This document shows, piece by piece, positions 45,451 through 54,518 of a stretch of 64,000 bases of DNA. Below the pieces are notes generated by a model. It was not told the origin of the DNA and made no database searches. It was given only the letters and a program-made list of their open reading frames with translations. A program made the translations under genes and the position numbers. Source of the stretch: DASUBV01 sp963725175 (GTDB lineage Bacteria > Actinomycetota > Actinomycetes > Streptosporangiales > Streptosporangiaceae); contig CAVRXH010000006.1 of the NCBI GenBank assembly GCA_963725175.1, positions 3,100,001 through 3,164,000 of the forward strand, in the 5' to 3' direction. How positions within the stretch are numbered: the stretch's first letter is position 1; the number at the start of each line of letters is the position of its first letter.

Positions 45451-46082
45451 CCGCGCCGGGCCGCGAGTCCGTGGCGGTGCCGGGCACTGGCCTGCTCGAC
45501 GAGATCTTCGCGCGCCGCGAGGAGCCGGTGGCCGAGTTGGCCGCCCAGGCCGGGATCGTCGCGACGGCCTGTCACGAGATGGCGATCCGGTTCCACCGGG
45601 GCGGCAAGCTGATGGTCTTCGGTGTGGGCGGCGCCGCCACCGACGCCCAGCACGTCGCCGTCGAGTTCGTCCACCCGGTGATCGTCGGGAAGCGGGCGCT
45701 GCCCGCCTTATCACTGGCCTGCGATGTGGCCACGGTGACGGATATCGCCGCCAGGGAGGGGATGGCGGCGATCTTCTCTTACCAGCTCAGGCATCTCGCC
45801 GAGCCTGCTGACATCGCGCTGGGCATCTGCGCCGATGGCAATTGCCCCAGCGTGCTGGCCGGCCTGCTGACCGCCCGCGACCTGGGCATGCTCACCATCG
45901 CCCTGGTCGGCGGGGGCGGCGGGGCGGTCGGCGTCAGCCCGGTCGACCACATCCTGGCCAGCAGCGCGACCGACCCGCGCGTGGTCAAGGAGATCCAGGT
46001 GACCACCTACCACGTGCTCTGGGAACTGGTGCACGTGTTCCTTGAGCAGCCAGGGGTGCTGGCTCCTGGGGTGATCGCATGA
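45447..46082 (+). CDS. SIS-domain protein 1 (GmhA-like)
   Basis: A 211-residue sugar-isomerase-fold protein similar to phosphoheptose isomerase GmhA. The phosphosugar-binding loop is VFGVGGAATDAQHVAVEFVHP; the second half has ADIALGICADGNCPSVLAGL and the C-terminal helix VTTYHVLWELVHVFLEQPG. GTG 45447 overlaps the yceI stop (GTGA) and its stop overlaps the HypC-like start (ATGA), so all are one operon. Catalytic residues of GmhA are only partly kept. It forms a pair with the second SIS gene on either side of the HypC-like gene. Confidence 0.8.
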   Translation: MTAPGRESVAVPGTGLLDEIFARREEPVAELAAQAGIVATACHEMAIRFHRGGKLMVFGVGGAATDAQHVAVEFVHPVIVGKRALPALSLACDVATVTDIAAREGMAAIFSYQLRHLAEPADIALGICADGNCPSVLAGLLTARDLGMLTIALVGGGGGAVGVSPVDHILASSATDPRVVKEIQVTTYHVLWELVHVFLEQPGVLAPGVIA

Positions 46083-46291
46083 CCGGCGTGCCTGAGTGCC
46101 ACGACGACGTCTGCATCACCTGCTCCGACACCGCTGTCCCGGTCCGGGTGGTCGAGCTGCTCGATGACGACCTGGCCATCGCCGACACCGGCAGCGGCCA
46201 GGAGGAGATCAGCGTCGCGCTGGTCAGCGCCGCCGTCGGCGACACCGTGCTGGTGCACGCCAGGGAGGCGATCGCGGTGCTGCCCCGATGA
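46079..46291 (+). CDS. HypC/HupF-like small protein lacking the canonical Met-Cys start
   Basis: A 70-residue protein with the beta-barrel pattern of HypC (VPVRVVELLDDDLAIAD, ISVALVSAAVGDTVLVHAREAIAVL). Canonical HypC starts Met-Cys with Cys2 essential for carrying Fe(CN)2CO, but this one begins MTGVPECHDDVCITCSD, with cysteines 7, 12 and 15. It would thus bind metal differently or serve another partner. It sits between two SIS-domain genes with 4-bp overlaps on both sides, and a normal HypC is encoded at 47512. Confidence 0.75.
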   Translation: MTGVPECHDDVCITCSDTAVPVRVVELLDDDLAIADTGSGQEEISVALVSAAVGDTVLVHAREAIAVLPR

Positions 46292-46996
46292 CCGCCCAGC
46301 CGCCGGAGGCCGCAGCCGCCCGAGGCGGGCTCCGTGGAGTCGCTGTACCCGTTCCTGTACGCGGGCCAGACAGATGTGTCCGCCGTGCTTGACCAGGTAC
46401 GGGCGTCGACCGTGGCCAAGGCCGCCGAGATCACCCAGCTCCGCCAGGAGGTACGCGACGCCGACGGCGAGCGCCTGGCGGCCTGCGCGCAGGCGATGAC
46501 CGAGCGGTTCGAGGCGGGTGCCCGGCTGCTCGCGTTCGGCAATGGCGGCAGTGCCACCGACGCACAGCAGATCGTCACGCTGTTCCTGCATCCCGGCGGC
46601 GCGGCCCGGCCGCTGCCGGCGCTCAGCCTGGCCAGCGACCCGTCTGTGCTGACCGCCCTGGCCAACGATGTCGGCCCCGACGTCATCTTCGCCCGGCAGG
46701 TGGGTGCCTTCGGCCGCGCCGCCGACATCGTCATCGGCCTGTCCACCAGCGGAAACTCCGACAACCTGCTGCGCGCCTTCGACGAGGCGAGCAGGCGCGG
46801 GATGCTCAGCATCGGCATCGCCGGCTACTCCGGCGGGAAGATGGCCGAGCTGGACAGCATTGACTACCTGTTCGTCGCGCCGTCGGCGTCCGTGCACCGG
46901 ATCCAGGAGGCGCAGACCACGATCTACCACGCGCTGTGGGAGCTGTGCCAGGCGGCGCTGGCGGCGCCGTCCGGGGCCGGGCAGGTGACGCCATGA
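46288..46996 (+). CDS. SIS-domain protein 2 (GmhA-like, frameshifted near 46320)
   Basis: About 235 residues. The SIS core shows LLAFGNGGSATDAQQIVTLFLHP, the family phosphosugar loop, then DIVIGLSTSGNSDNLLRAF and HRIQEAQTTIYHALWELCQA. It is a paralogue of the protein at 45447. An upstream ATG (46288) overlaps the HypC-like stop (ATGA) but is out of frame with the core; one extra C at 46319-46321 explains the difference and gives MTAQPPEAAAA-EAGSVESLYPFLYAG. Without repair the gene would begin at GTG 46334. Its stop overlaps the endopeptidase start. Confidence 0.78.
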
Positions 46997-47508
46997 CCGG
47001 CAGCACGCTGATCGCGGGCATCGGCAACATCTTCCTGAGCGACGACGGCTTCGGCGTGGCGGTCGCCCAGCGGCTGGCCACCGTGCCGCTGCCGGACGGG
47101 GTCAGGGTCGTGGACTACGGCATCAGGGGCATGCACCTGGCGCACGACCTGGCCAGCGGGGTCGGCACCGCGATCCTGGTCGATGCCTCGCCGCGCGGCG
47201 AGCCGCCGGGGACCGTGTACGTGATCGAGCCAGACTTGGAGCCGGCCACCGCCCCCGGTGACGGCCTGGCGGCGGACGAGGGCGAGCTGCCGGCCAGCCC
47301 GCTGCTCGACGCGCACGGCATGCAGCCCGATGTCGTGCTCGGCATGCTGCACGTGCTCGACGGGGACCGGCCCGACCGGATCCTGGTGGTGGGCTGCGAG
47401 CCGGCCAGCACCGAGTACGGCATGACGCTGAGCGAGCCGGTGGCGGCGGCTGTCGATGAGGCGGTCAAGGTCGTACTCGGCCTTGTCGGCCAGGCAACGG
47501 AGGGATGA
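46993..47508 (+). CDS. Hydrogenase maturation endopeptidase (HyaD/HybD family)
   Basis: A 171-residue nickel-dependent endopeptidase that trims the large-subunit tail after Ni insertion. LIAGIGNIFLSDDGFGVAVA carries the first acidic metal ligand, VVDYGIRGMHLAHDL the second region, and LLDAHGMQPDVVLGML the His ligand. Length is normal. ATG overlaps the SIS-2 stop (ATGA). The substrate should be HhyL, which ends DPCLPCGVH plus a 23-residue tail. Confidence 0.9.
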   Translation: MTGSTLIAGIGNIFLSDDGFGVAVAQRLATVPLPDGVRVVDYGIRGMHLAHDLASGVGTAILVDASPRGEPPGTVYVIEPDLEPATAPGDGLAADEGELPASPLLDAHGMQPDVVLGMLHVLDGDRPDRILVVGCEPASTEYGMTLSEPVAAAVDEAVKVVLGLVGQATEG

Positions 47509-47511
47509 GAC

Positions 47512-47784
47512 ATGTGCCTCGGCATTCCGGGTGAGGTGATCGAGTTCCTGCCCGACCAGCCCGACCTGGCGAAGGTCGACGTCAGCGGGGTGCGGCGGGT
47601 GATCAACATCGGGCTGCTCGCCGATGACCCGCCCAAGCCGGGCGAGTGGGTGCTGATTCACGTCGGGTTCGCGCTCTCCAAGATCGACGAGGCCGAGGCC
47701 GCCGCCGCGCTGTCCTTCCTGGAGGGGATCGGGCAGGCCTACGACGACGAGCTGGCCGCGCTCCAGGAGTCACGGATCGAATAG
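47512..47784 (+). CDS. hypC: Hydrogenase maturation chaperone HypC
   Basis: A 90-residue HypC. It begins MCLGIPGEVIEF with the essential Cys2, followed by AKVDVSGVRRVINIGLL and GEWVLIHVGFALSKIDEAEA, the family signature. HypC carries the Fe(CN)2CO fragment with HypD and delivers it to the large subunit. ATG 47512 is the only start that gives the MC N terminus; GGAGGGATGAG lies just upstream. Next gene (hypD) follows by 9 bp. Confidence 0.95.
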   Translation: MCLGIPGEVIEFLPDQPDLAKVDVSGVRRVINIGLLADDPPKPGEWVLIHVGFALSKIDEAEAAAALSFLEGIGQAYDDELAALQESRIE

Positions 47785-47793
47785 GGGGGACCG

Positions 47794-48921
47794 ATGCGGT
47801 TCGTTGACGAGTTTCGCGACGCCGACACGGCGCACGCGCTGGCGGCGAAGATCGCCGCGCTGTGCGAGCCGGGGCGCCAGTACAAGCTGATGGAGGTGTG
47901 CGGCGGGCACACCCACACGATCTACAAGCACGGCATCGAGGACTACCTGCCCGAGCAGATCACCCTCGTGCACGGGCCGGGCTGCCCGGTCTGCGTCATC
48001 CCGATGGGCCGGGTGGACGACGCCATCGCCCTGGCGAGCGAGCCCGACGTCATCATGACCTCGTTCGGGGACATGATGCGGGTCCCCGGCAGCAACGGCT
48101 CGTTCTTCGACGCCAAGGCCCGCGGCACCGACATCCGGATGGTCTACTCGCCGCTCGACGCGCTGAAGATCGCCAGGCAGAACACCGGCCGGCGGGTCGT
48201 CTTCATGGCCATCGGCTTCGAGACCACCGCGCCGTCCACGGCGATGACCGTGCTGCGCGCCGCGGCGCAGGGCCTGGAGAACTTCTCCGTGTTCTGCAAC
48301 CACGTCACCATCGTGCCGGCCATCAAGGCCATCCTCGATTCCCCCGACCTGCGGCTGGACGGGTTCCTCGGCCCCGGCCACGTGTCCACCGTGATCGGCT
48401 GCCGCCCCTATGAGTTCATCGCCAGGGACTACGGCAAGCCGGTGGTCACCGCCGGCTTCGAGCCGCTGGACATCCTCCAGTCGGTCTACATGCTGATGCA
48501 GCAGCTCGCCGACGGCCGCTCCGAGGTGGAGAACCAGTACGCGCGGGTGGTGCCGTGGGACGGCAACCCCGTCGCGCTGCGCGCCATCGGCCAGACCATG
48601 GAACTGCGCCCCTACTTCGAATGGCGGGGGCTCGGCTTCATCTCGCACTCCGCGCTGAAGATGCGCGAGGAATTCGCCAGGTTCGACGCCGAGCGGCTGT
48701 TCGCCGTGCCCGGCGTCCGGGTCGCCGACCCCAAGGCCTGCCAGTGCGGCGAGGTGCTCAAGGGCGTACTCAAGCCGTGGGAGTGCAAGGTGTTCGGCAC
48801 CTCGTGCACCCCGGAGACGCCCATCGGCACCTGCATGGTCTCTCCCGAGGGCGCCTGCGCCGCCTATTACAACTACGGCCGGCTGACCCGGACCAGGGTG
48901 AAGGAGGCGAGCACGTCATGA
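47794..48921 (+). CDS. hypD: Hydrogenase maturation protein HypD
   Basis: A 375-residue full-length HypD. It builds the Fe(CN)2CO group with HypC using a [4Fe-4S] cluster. Signatures are KLMEVCGGHTHTIYKHGI, VHGPGCPVCVIPMGRVD (CxxC redox pair), FFAIGFETTAP-like VVFMAIGFETTAPSTAM, and the C-terminal Cys cluster spanning DPKACQCGEVLKG and WECKVFGTSCTPETPIG (each shown in part). The stop overlaps the hypE start (ATGA). A ribosome-binding sequence AGGGGGG precedes the ATG. Confidence 0.96.
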   Translation: MRFVDEFRDADTAHALAAKIAALCEPGRQYKLMEVCGGHTHTIYKHGIEDYLPEQITLVHGPGCPVCVIPMGRVDDAIALASEPDVIMTSFGDMMRVPGSNGSFFDAKARGTDIRMVYSPLDALKIARQNTGRRVVFMAIGFETTAPSTAMTVLRAAAQGLENFSVFCNHVTIVPAIKAILDSPDLRLDGFLGPGHVSTVIGCRPYEFIARDYGKPVVTAGFEPLDILQSVYMLMQQLADGRSEVENQYARVVPWDGNPVALRAIGQTMELRPYFEWRGLGFISHSALKMREEFARFDAERLFAVPGVRVADPKACQCGEVLKGVLKPWECKVFGTSCTPETPIGTCMVSPEGACAAYYNYGRLTRTRVKEASTS

Positions 48922-50020
48922 CGGGCTCGCCGCAGCCGGCTCCGGGCACCGTGCGCGAGTCGATGGTGCTGGACCGGATCGACCGCGCCCGCCGCGCGCG
49001 GCCGCGGCTGCGCGAAGAGCGGATCACCATGTCGCACGGGGCCGGCGGCAAGGCGACCCAGACCCTCATCGAGGCCGTGTTCCTCGACGCCTTCCGCAAC
49101 CCGATGCTGGAGACCCTGGAGGATGCGGCCCGGCCGGCCGTCGGCGGTGCCCGGCTGGCCTTCACCACCGACTCCTACGTGGTCTCCCCGCTGTTCTTCC
49201 CCGGCGGCAACATCGGCGACCTGGCCGTCAACGGAACCGTCAACGACCTGGCCATCGCCGGGGCCACGCCGCTTTACCTGTCCGCGGGGTTCATCCTGGA
49301 GGAGGGCTTCGCGGTCGCGGACCTGACACGAAGATCGTCGCCTCGATGCGGGACGCCGCGCTGGCGGCCGGCGTGCAGATCGTCACCGGCGACACCAAGG
49401 TCGTGGAGCGAGGCAAGGCCGACGGCTGCTACATCAGCACCGCCGGCGTCGGGGTCATCGAGCGCGACGGCGAGCTGGGCGTCGCCACCGTGCTGCCCGG
49501 CGATGCCGTCCTGGTCTCCGGGCCGATCGGGGACCACGGCGTGACCATCATGCTGGCCCGCGGCGAGCTGGACATCGAGGCCGACGTGATCTCCGACAGC
49601 GCGCCGCTGAACGGACTGGTCGCGACCTTGCTTGACCGGGTCAGCGGAGTGCGCGCGATCCGGGACGCGACGCGGGGCGGTGTGGCCACCATCCTGAACG
49701 AGGTCGCGACATCGGCCGGGGTCGGTGTCATCGTCCGTGAGCAGGACATCCCGGTGCGCCCGGCGGTACGCGGCGCCTCGGAACTGCTCGGCATCGACCC
49801 CATGTACGTGGCCTGCGAGGGCCGGCTGGTGGCGATCGTGGACGGCGTGCAGGCCGATGCCGCGCTCGCCGCGCTGCGCGGCCACCCGCTGGGCGAGCAG
49901 GCCGCGATCATCGGGCGGGTCACCGCTGACCCGCCCGGCATTGTCCAGCTCATCACCGCCTTCGGCGGTACCAGGATCGTTGACCTGCTGGTCGGCGACC
50001 CGCTCCCCCGTATCTGCTGA
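48918..50020 (+). CDS. hypE: Hydrogenase maturation protein HypE (frameshifted near 49326)
   Basis: A 367-residue AIR-synthase-like protein that dehydrates the carbamoyl thioester on its C-terminal Cys to a thiocyanate. The N-terminal frame has MSHGAGGKATQTLI and TTDSYVVSPLFFPGGNIGDLAV, the family start. The frame breaks after FAVADLT and resumes KIVASMRDAALAAGVQIVTGDTKVVE. The other frame ends DPLPRIC, the required PRxC terminus. One base missing at about 49325-49327 accounts for the break. ATG overlaps the hypD stop. Confidence 0.92.
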
Positions 50021-50046
50021 GCTAACAGGTGAGAAGGCGACCCGGC

Positions 50047-50376
50047 GTGCACGAACTGGCTATCACGGAAGGCGTCATAGACGCCGTGACCGGGCGGCTG
50101 CCGACCGCCCGGATCACCTGCGTCCGGCTGGAGATCGGCGCCCTGTCCGGGGTCGTCGCCGACTCGGTCCGGTTCTGCTTCGACCTGGTCACCGAGGGCA
50201 CCAACCTGGAGGGTGCCCGCCTGGAGATCTCCGAGCCGCCCGGCCTGTGCAGCTGCCGGATCTGCGGCATTAACTTCGAGCCGGCCAGCCCGATCGCGCT
50301 CTGCCCCTGCGGCAGCGCCGAGGTCACGGTGCTCGCCGGGCAGGACCTCAAGATCACGTCAGTTCAGGTGGGATGA
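50047..50376 (+). CDS. hypA: Nickel insertion protein HypA
   Basis: A 109-residue nickel chaperone. Ni binding needs Met-His-Glu at the N terminus, so GTG 50047 (giving MHELAITEGVIDAV) is the true start, and the longer frame from 50029 is rejected. The zinc site is in CSCRICGINFEPASPIALCPCGS. The last pair reads CPC and is one residue tighter than the usual CxxC. GAGAAGG at 50031-50037 is a suitable SD. HypB follows 3 bp after the stop. Confidence 0.93.
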   Translation: MHELAITEGVIDAVTGRLPTARITCVRLEIGALSGVVADSVRFCFDLVTEGTNLEGARLEISEPPGLCSCRICGINFEPASPIALCPCGSAEVTVLAGQDLKITSVQVG

Positions 50377-50379
50377 GCT

Positions 50380-51241
50380 ATGTGTGCCACATGCGGTTGC
50401 TCGTCGGGTGGAATGGTCAGGCTGCTGTTCGCCGAGCACGGCCACGATCACAGCCACGGCCACGGCGCGGCGGCCCACTCGCACGGGTCCCATGACCACG
50501 GGGACGAGGACCACGAGGGCTACGCGGAACAGGGACAGAACCCGCTGCCCGGCATGCGCGTGCTGCCCGCCGCCGACGGCCCGCGCACCATCGAGCTACA
50601 GCAGAAGGTGCTGGCCAAGAACGACGACCTGGCCAAGGCCAACCGCGAGTGGCTGGCCAGGCGGCAGATCTTCGCGGTGAACCTGATGAGCTCGCCAGGG
50701 TCCGGCAAGACCACGCTGCTGGAGCGGACCATGCGCGAGCTGACTGGCAAGGTCACCATCTCGGTGGTGGAAGGCGACCAGGAGACCGCGCTCGACGCCG
50801 GCCCGCATCCTGGCCGCCGGCAGCAGCGTGGTGCAGATCAACACCGGGGCCGGCTGTCACCTCGACGCGCAGATGCTCGCCAGCGGCCTGCTCAGCCTGG
50901 ACCCGCCCAGCGGCTCGGTCGTGATGATCGAGAACGTCGGCAACCTGGTCTGCCCCGCCCTGTTCGACCTTGGCGAGCAGGCCAGGGTGGTGCTGGCCTC
51001 GGTGACCGAGGGCGCCGACAAGCCGCTGAAGTACCCGCACATGTTCCGCCAGGCCGACCTGGTGCTGCTCAACAAGACCGACCTGCTGCCCTACGTGGAC
51101 TTCGATCTCCGCGAGTACGCCTCCGGCCTGCGCAAGGTCACCCCCGACGCGCTGCTGCTCCAGGTGTCCGCCACCACCGGCGAGGGCATGCACGCCTGGT
51201 ACGAATGGCTGCGCCGCCGGGTACCCGCCCCGCGCGAGTAG
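50380..51241 (+). CDS. hypB: Nickel insertion GTPase HypB (frameshifted near 50811)
   Basis: A 286-residue GTPase for nickel delivery. The N terminus MCATCGC carries the high-affinity metal motif, and a His-rich stretch (HGHDHSHGHG and following) stores nickel. The P-loop is LMSSPGSGKTTLL, with NKTDLLPY for guanine binding in the second half. The frame breaks at ALDA; one extra G at 50810-50811 accounts for it and ARILAAGSSVVQINTGAGCHLD continues. A 16-bp palindrome follows directly (51240-51255). Confidence 0.93.
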
Positions 51242-51255
51242 CGACGGCCGTCGCT
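51240..51255. terminator. Palindrome at the hypB stop, possible terminator
   Basis: AGCGACGGCCGTCGCT is an exact 16-bp palindrome starting within the hypB stop. It could form a hairpin between the convergent hypB and hypF genes, but it has no separate loop and no U-tract. Confidence 0.4.
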
Positions 51256-51310
51256 GATCCGGCCGGCTGAGGCCTCCCTGCCGACCCGTCCGGCCTGTCG
51301 ACCCGTCCGG

Positions 51311-53613
51311 CTAGCCCGTCGCCAGCAGGTCCCTGGCGGCGACGGCCGCCGCCTGGCCCAGGCTGATCCCGCCGTCGTTGCAGGGCACCCGGTGGTGGGT
51401 GAGTACCCGCAGGCCCGCCGCGCTGAGCTGGTCCGCGACCCGGTCGGTCAGCAGCAGGTTCTGGAACACCCCGCCGGACAGCGCGACCGTGTCCAGGTCA
51501 TGCGCGCTCGCCAGCAGCGCGCAGGCACGGGTGATGGCGTCCGCTACCCCGTTGTGGAACCGGGCGGAGATCACCGGCAGGCCAGCGCCCCGCGCCAGGT
51601 CCCCGAGCGCCGCCTCGATCAGGCTGGCGCCGCTGATCCGCAGCGGCGGCCCGGCGGTGATCCGTGCGGGGTAACAGCCGGTCTCGCCCGGCTCGGCGAG
51701 CTGCTCCAGCTCGATGGCCGCCTGGCCCTCGTAGTTCACCGTGTCCCGATCCCGAGGATCGCCGCCACCGCGTCGAACAGCCGTCCCGCGCTGGAGGTGA
51801 GCGGCGCGTTGATGCCGCGCCCGGCCATCGCGGTCACCGCTGCCCAGGACCGCTCGTTCCGCCTCACCACCGCCAGGCTGGGCGGCAGGCCGTCCGGGCA
51901 GGCGGCCGCGAGGTAGCTGGCGGCCATCCGCCACGGCTGCCTGATCGCCGCCGCGCCGCCCGGCATCGGCACCGGGTCCAGGTGCCCGGCGCGCTCGAAC
52001 CCGGCCAGGTCGGCAACCAGGAACTCGCCGCCCCAGATCGTGCCGTCGCTGCCGTAGCCCGTGCCGTCAAAGGCCACGCCGATGACCGGCCCGCGCTCCC
52101 CGTTGTCGGCCAGGCAGGATGCGATATGCGCATGATGGTGCTGGACGCCAGCCAGCTCCACGTCCGCCAGTCCCTCGGCGTACTTCGTGGACAGGTAGTC
52201 CGGGTGCAGGTCGTGCGCGACCACCACCGGATCGATGTCGAACAGCCGCCGGAAGTGCTCGATCCCCTCGGCGAACGAGCGCAGCGTCTCGACGTTCTCC
52301 AGGTCGCCGATGTGATGAGAGAGGAAAGCGTGCCTAGCGCTGCCCAGGCAGAAGGTGCTCTTCAGCTCCGCGCCGCAGGCCAGCACCGGCCGGGTGAACT
52401 CCAGGGGCACCCGCAGTGGTTCCGGCACGTAGCCGCGTGACCGCCGCAGCACCGACTCCCTGCCCCGGAACGCCCGGACCACCGAGTCGTCGGTCCTGAT
52501 GTGGATCGCCCGGTCATGGGTGAGGAAGGCGTCCGCGATCGGCGCCAGCCGCTCCAGCGCGTCGGCGTCCCGGTAGGCGATCGGCTCGTCGGAGACGTTC
52601 CCGCTGGTCAGCACGATCGGCCCGACGAACTCACGGAGCAGCAGGTGGTGCGCGGGCGTGTAGGGCAGCATCAGGCCGAGCTGACGGTTCCCCGGCGCGA
52701 CCGATGGCGCGACGTCGCCGGCACCGTCCCCTGCCCGGCGCGGCAGCAGCACGATCGGCCGGCGCGGGCTGGCCAGCAGGGCCGCCGCCGCCTCGTCCAC
52801 CTCGCACAGCCGCCCGGCCGCCGCCAGGTCCGCGACCATCACCGCGAACGGCTTGTCCTCGCGGTGCTTGCGCCCGCGCAGCCCGGCCGTGGCCGCCTCG
52901 CTCGCCGCGTCCGCCGCCAGGTGATAGCCGCCCAGCCCTTTGACCGCCAGGACTCGTCCCGCGCGCAGCAGCGCGGCGGCAGCCCTGATCGGGTCATCCG
53001 CTCCGCTGGGCACCGGCTCGCCACGAGCGTCCAGCAGGCGCAGCGTCGGCCCGCAGGCCGGGCAGCAGGTCGGCTGGGCGTGGAACCGGCGGTCTGCCGG
53101 GTCGCGGTACTCCGCCGCGCACCGCTCGCACATCGCGAAGCCGCTCATCGTGGTCAGCGCCCTGTCGTAGGGCACGCCGGTGACGATGGTGAACCTCGGC
53201 CCGCAGTTCGTGCAGTTCACGAACGGGTAACCGAACCGGCGGTCGGCCGGGTCGGCCAGCTCCGCCAGGCAGTCCGCGCAGGTCGCGGTGTCGGGCGAGA
53301 CTAACGCGCGGTGCGCGCCCGCCCCCGCGGGCTCGCTGTCGGCGATGGCGAACTCCGCCGATCCCGTCGCCGGCAGGCCGCTGGTCGTGACCCGGTCCAC
53401 CCTGGCCAGCGGCGGCGCCTGCGCCTCCAGCAGCACCAGGAACCGCGCCACCGCCGCCGGGTCGCCCTCCACCTCGGCGAACACCCCGGCCGCGTCATTC
53501 CCGACCAGCCCGCCCAGGCCCAGACCGGTGGCCAGGGCGTACACGAACGGCCGGAAGCCGACGCCCTGGACGATCCCCTCGACCCGGACCCCGGTCCTGA
53601 CCCGCTCGCTCAC
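51311..53613 (-). CDS. hypF: Hydrogenase maturation carbamoyltransferase HypF (frameshifted near 51749)
   Basis: A 767-residue HypF. It transfers carbamoyl groups from carbamoyl phosphate to HypE. The N terminus is an acylphosphatase domain (GIVQGVGFRPFVYALA), then two zinc fingers (CADCLAELADPADRRF...CTNCGPRF and CERCAAEY...CCPACGP), the YrdC-like domain, and the Kae1-like domain with VQHHHAHIASCLADNG. The frame breaks at AILGI; restoring one base at about 51748-51749 links DTVNYEGQAAIELEQL to the end. It is convergent with hypB, so it is not in the main maturation operon. Confidence 0.93.
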
Positions 53614-53634
53614 CCGCCCAGTCTCCCGCGCCTC

Positions 53635-54189
53635 TCAGCCAGTTACATGGTGAAGCAGCGGGCCAAGTTGTATGCGCATGGCCTCGTCCTCATCCAGGAT
53701 GCGCTGCGCGTCAAGGACCGCATGGCGAGCCTTCAGCACCTCATCGGCCCAGCGGAGTTCCGCTGGGCCGCTTTCCACAGCGAGGTTCAAGTTCTCCCCG
53801 ATCCACGCAGCGACCTGCGTCCAGGACCAGAAGCGGACCTCACCCGGCGACCGCCACTCCGGCTCCGGAAACCCGCCCGGACCGCGACCTCCCGCCGCCC
53901 ACTGACGTACCGCTTCCTTTGAGCGGCGCGTCCGGTGGGCGATATCAGAAAGCGAGACCAGGTCTTCCTGGCCGGCTCCCGTTACCACAATCCCCGGCAT
54001 GGTTTCGATATCCCGGATGGCGGACCCGATGGCCTCTGCCCAGTTGGAAGCCTCCCGGCTGAACTCGATCTCCGTCTCGCCCTGGCCCGTCGAAATCGAC
54101 CCGTCATCGATGACGCCATAGAGGGCGTCCGCCTCATCCTCGGTGACCTCCCGGTCAATCCTCAGCGTGAATTCGTAAGTGTTCATCAT
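53635..54189 (-). CDS. Unknown protein with C-terminal HTH, candidate partner of a HicA-like toxin
   Basis: A 184-residue protein. The N-terminal 65 residues (TYEFTLRIDREVTEDEADAL and following) form a small alpha/beta domain not unlike a HicB-type fold. A helix-turn-helix follows (SLSDIAHRTRRSKEAVRQWAAG), which I read as DNA-binding. The C terminus is helical (VLDAQRILDEDEAMRIQ). It lies 54 bp downstream of the HicA-like gene on the same strand. A HicB-like antitoxin role is suggested by position and the HTH. No clear family match. Confidence 0.55.
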   Translation of the reverse strand: MMNTYEFTLRIDREVTEDEADALYGVIDDGSISTGQGETEIEFSREASNWAEAIGSAIRDIETMPGIVVTGAGQEDLVSLSDIAHRTRRSKEAVRQWAAGGRGPGGFPEPEWRSPGEVRFWSWTQVAAWIGENLNLAVESGPAELRWADEVLKARHAVLDAQRILDEDEAMRIQLGPLLHHVTG

Positions 54190-54243
54190 CGTCTCTGCTC
54201 CCTGCTCGGAGCGACATGCATAGGCCTGATCTGGCGCTCGTTT

Positions 54244-54477
54244 CTAATGCTCGTGCTTCCTGATGAACCGGCGGATCCGGTCCGCCTCGTTGTATGGGTT
54301 CCGCGGTGTCGAGTTGACGTAGTAGCGGCGCCTCGGGTCTGGGCAGTCTGCGTCTACGCAGTCGATGTACCCCCAGCTATGCCCATGTGCTGCGGTCGGC
54401 TCCACCTTCAGACCTGCTTCTTGGGCCTCGTCGAGTGCATCGCGCACCGGTGGCTTTGAGTGCGACCAGCTAGGCAT
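54244..54477 (-). CDS. HicA-like small protein (toxin candidate)
   Basis: A 77-residue protein. SHSKPPVRDALDEAQEAGLK and the C-terminal STPRNPYNEADRIRRFIRKH have the pattern of HicA-type dsRBD-fold mRNA interferases. A short Cys motif (CVDADC) lies between. The usual catalytic His could be that in AAHGHSWGY. ATG 54477 is preferred; an upstream Met exists but lies closer to the operator. The promoter region is an 11-bp inverted repeat starting 13 bp upstream. The module with the gene at 53635 looks like a self-regulated toxin-antitoxin pair. Confidence 0.6.
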   Translation of the reverse strand: MPSWSHSKPPVRDALDEAQEAGLKVEPTAAHGHSWGYIDCVDADCPDPRRRYYVNSTPRNPYNEADRIRRFIRKHEH

Positions 54478-54490
54478 GTTGTCAGGATAC

Positions 54491-54518
54491 AACAATGTTG
54501 GCTATAACCAACATTGTT
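54491..54518 (-). promoter_or_regulatory. Operator palindrome of the HicA-like module
   Basis: AACAATGTTGG-CTATAA-CCAACATTGTT has perfect 11-bp arms. It is AT-rich in a GC-rich region and lies just before the HicA-like start, overlapping the end of the K+ channel gene by 2 bp. It is a good site for an autoregulating antitoxin. Confidence 0.7.

Noticed and set aside
50029..50046. Longer HypA start
   Set aside because: HypA needs Met-His-Glu at its N terminus, given by GTG 50047.
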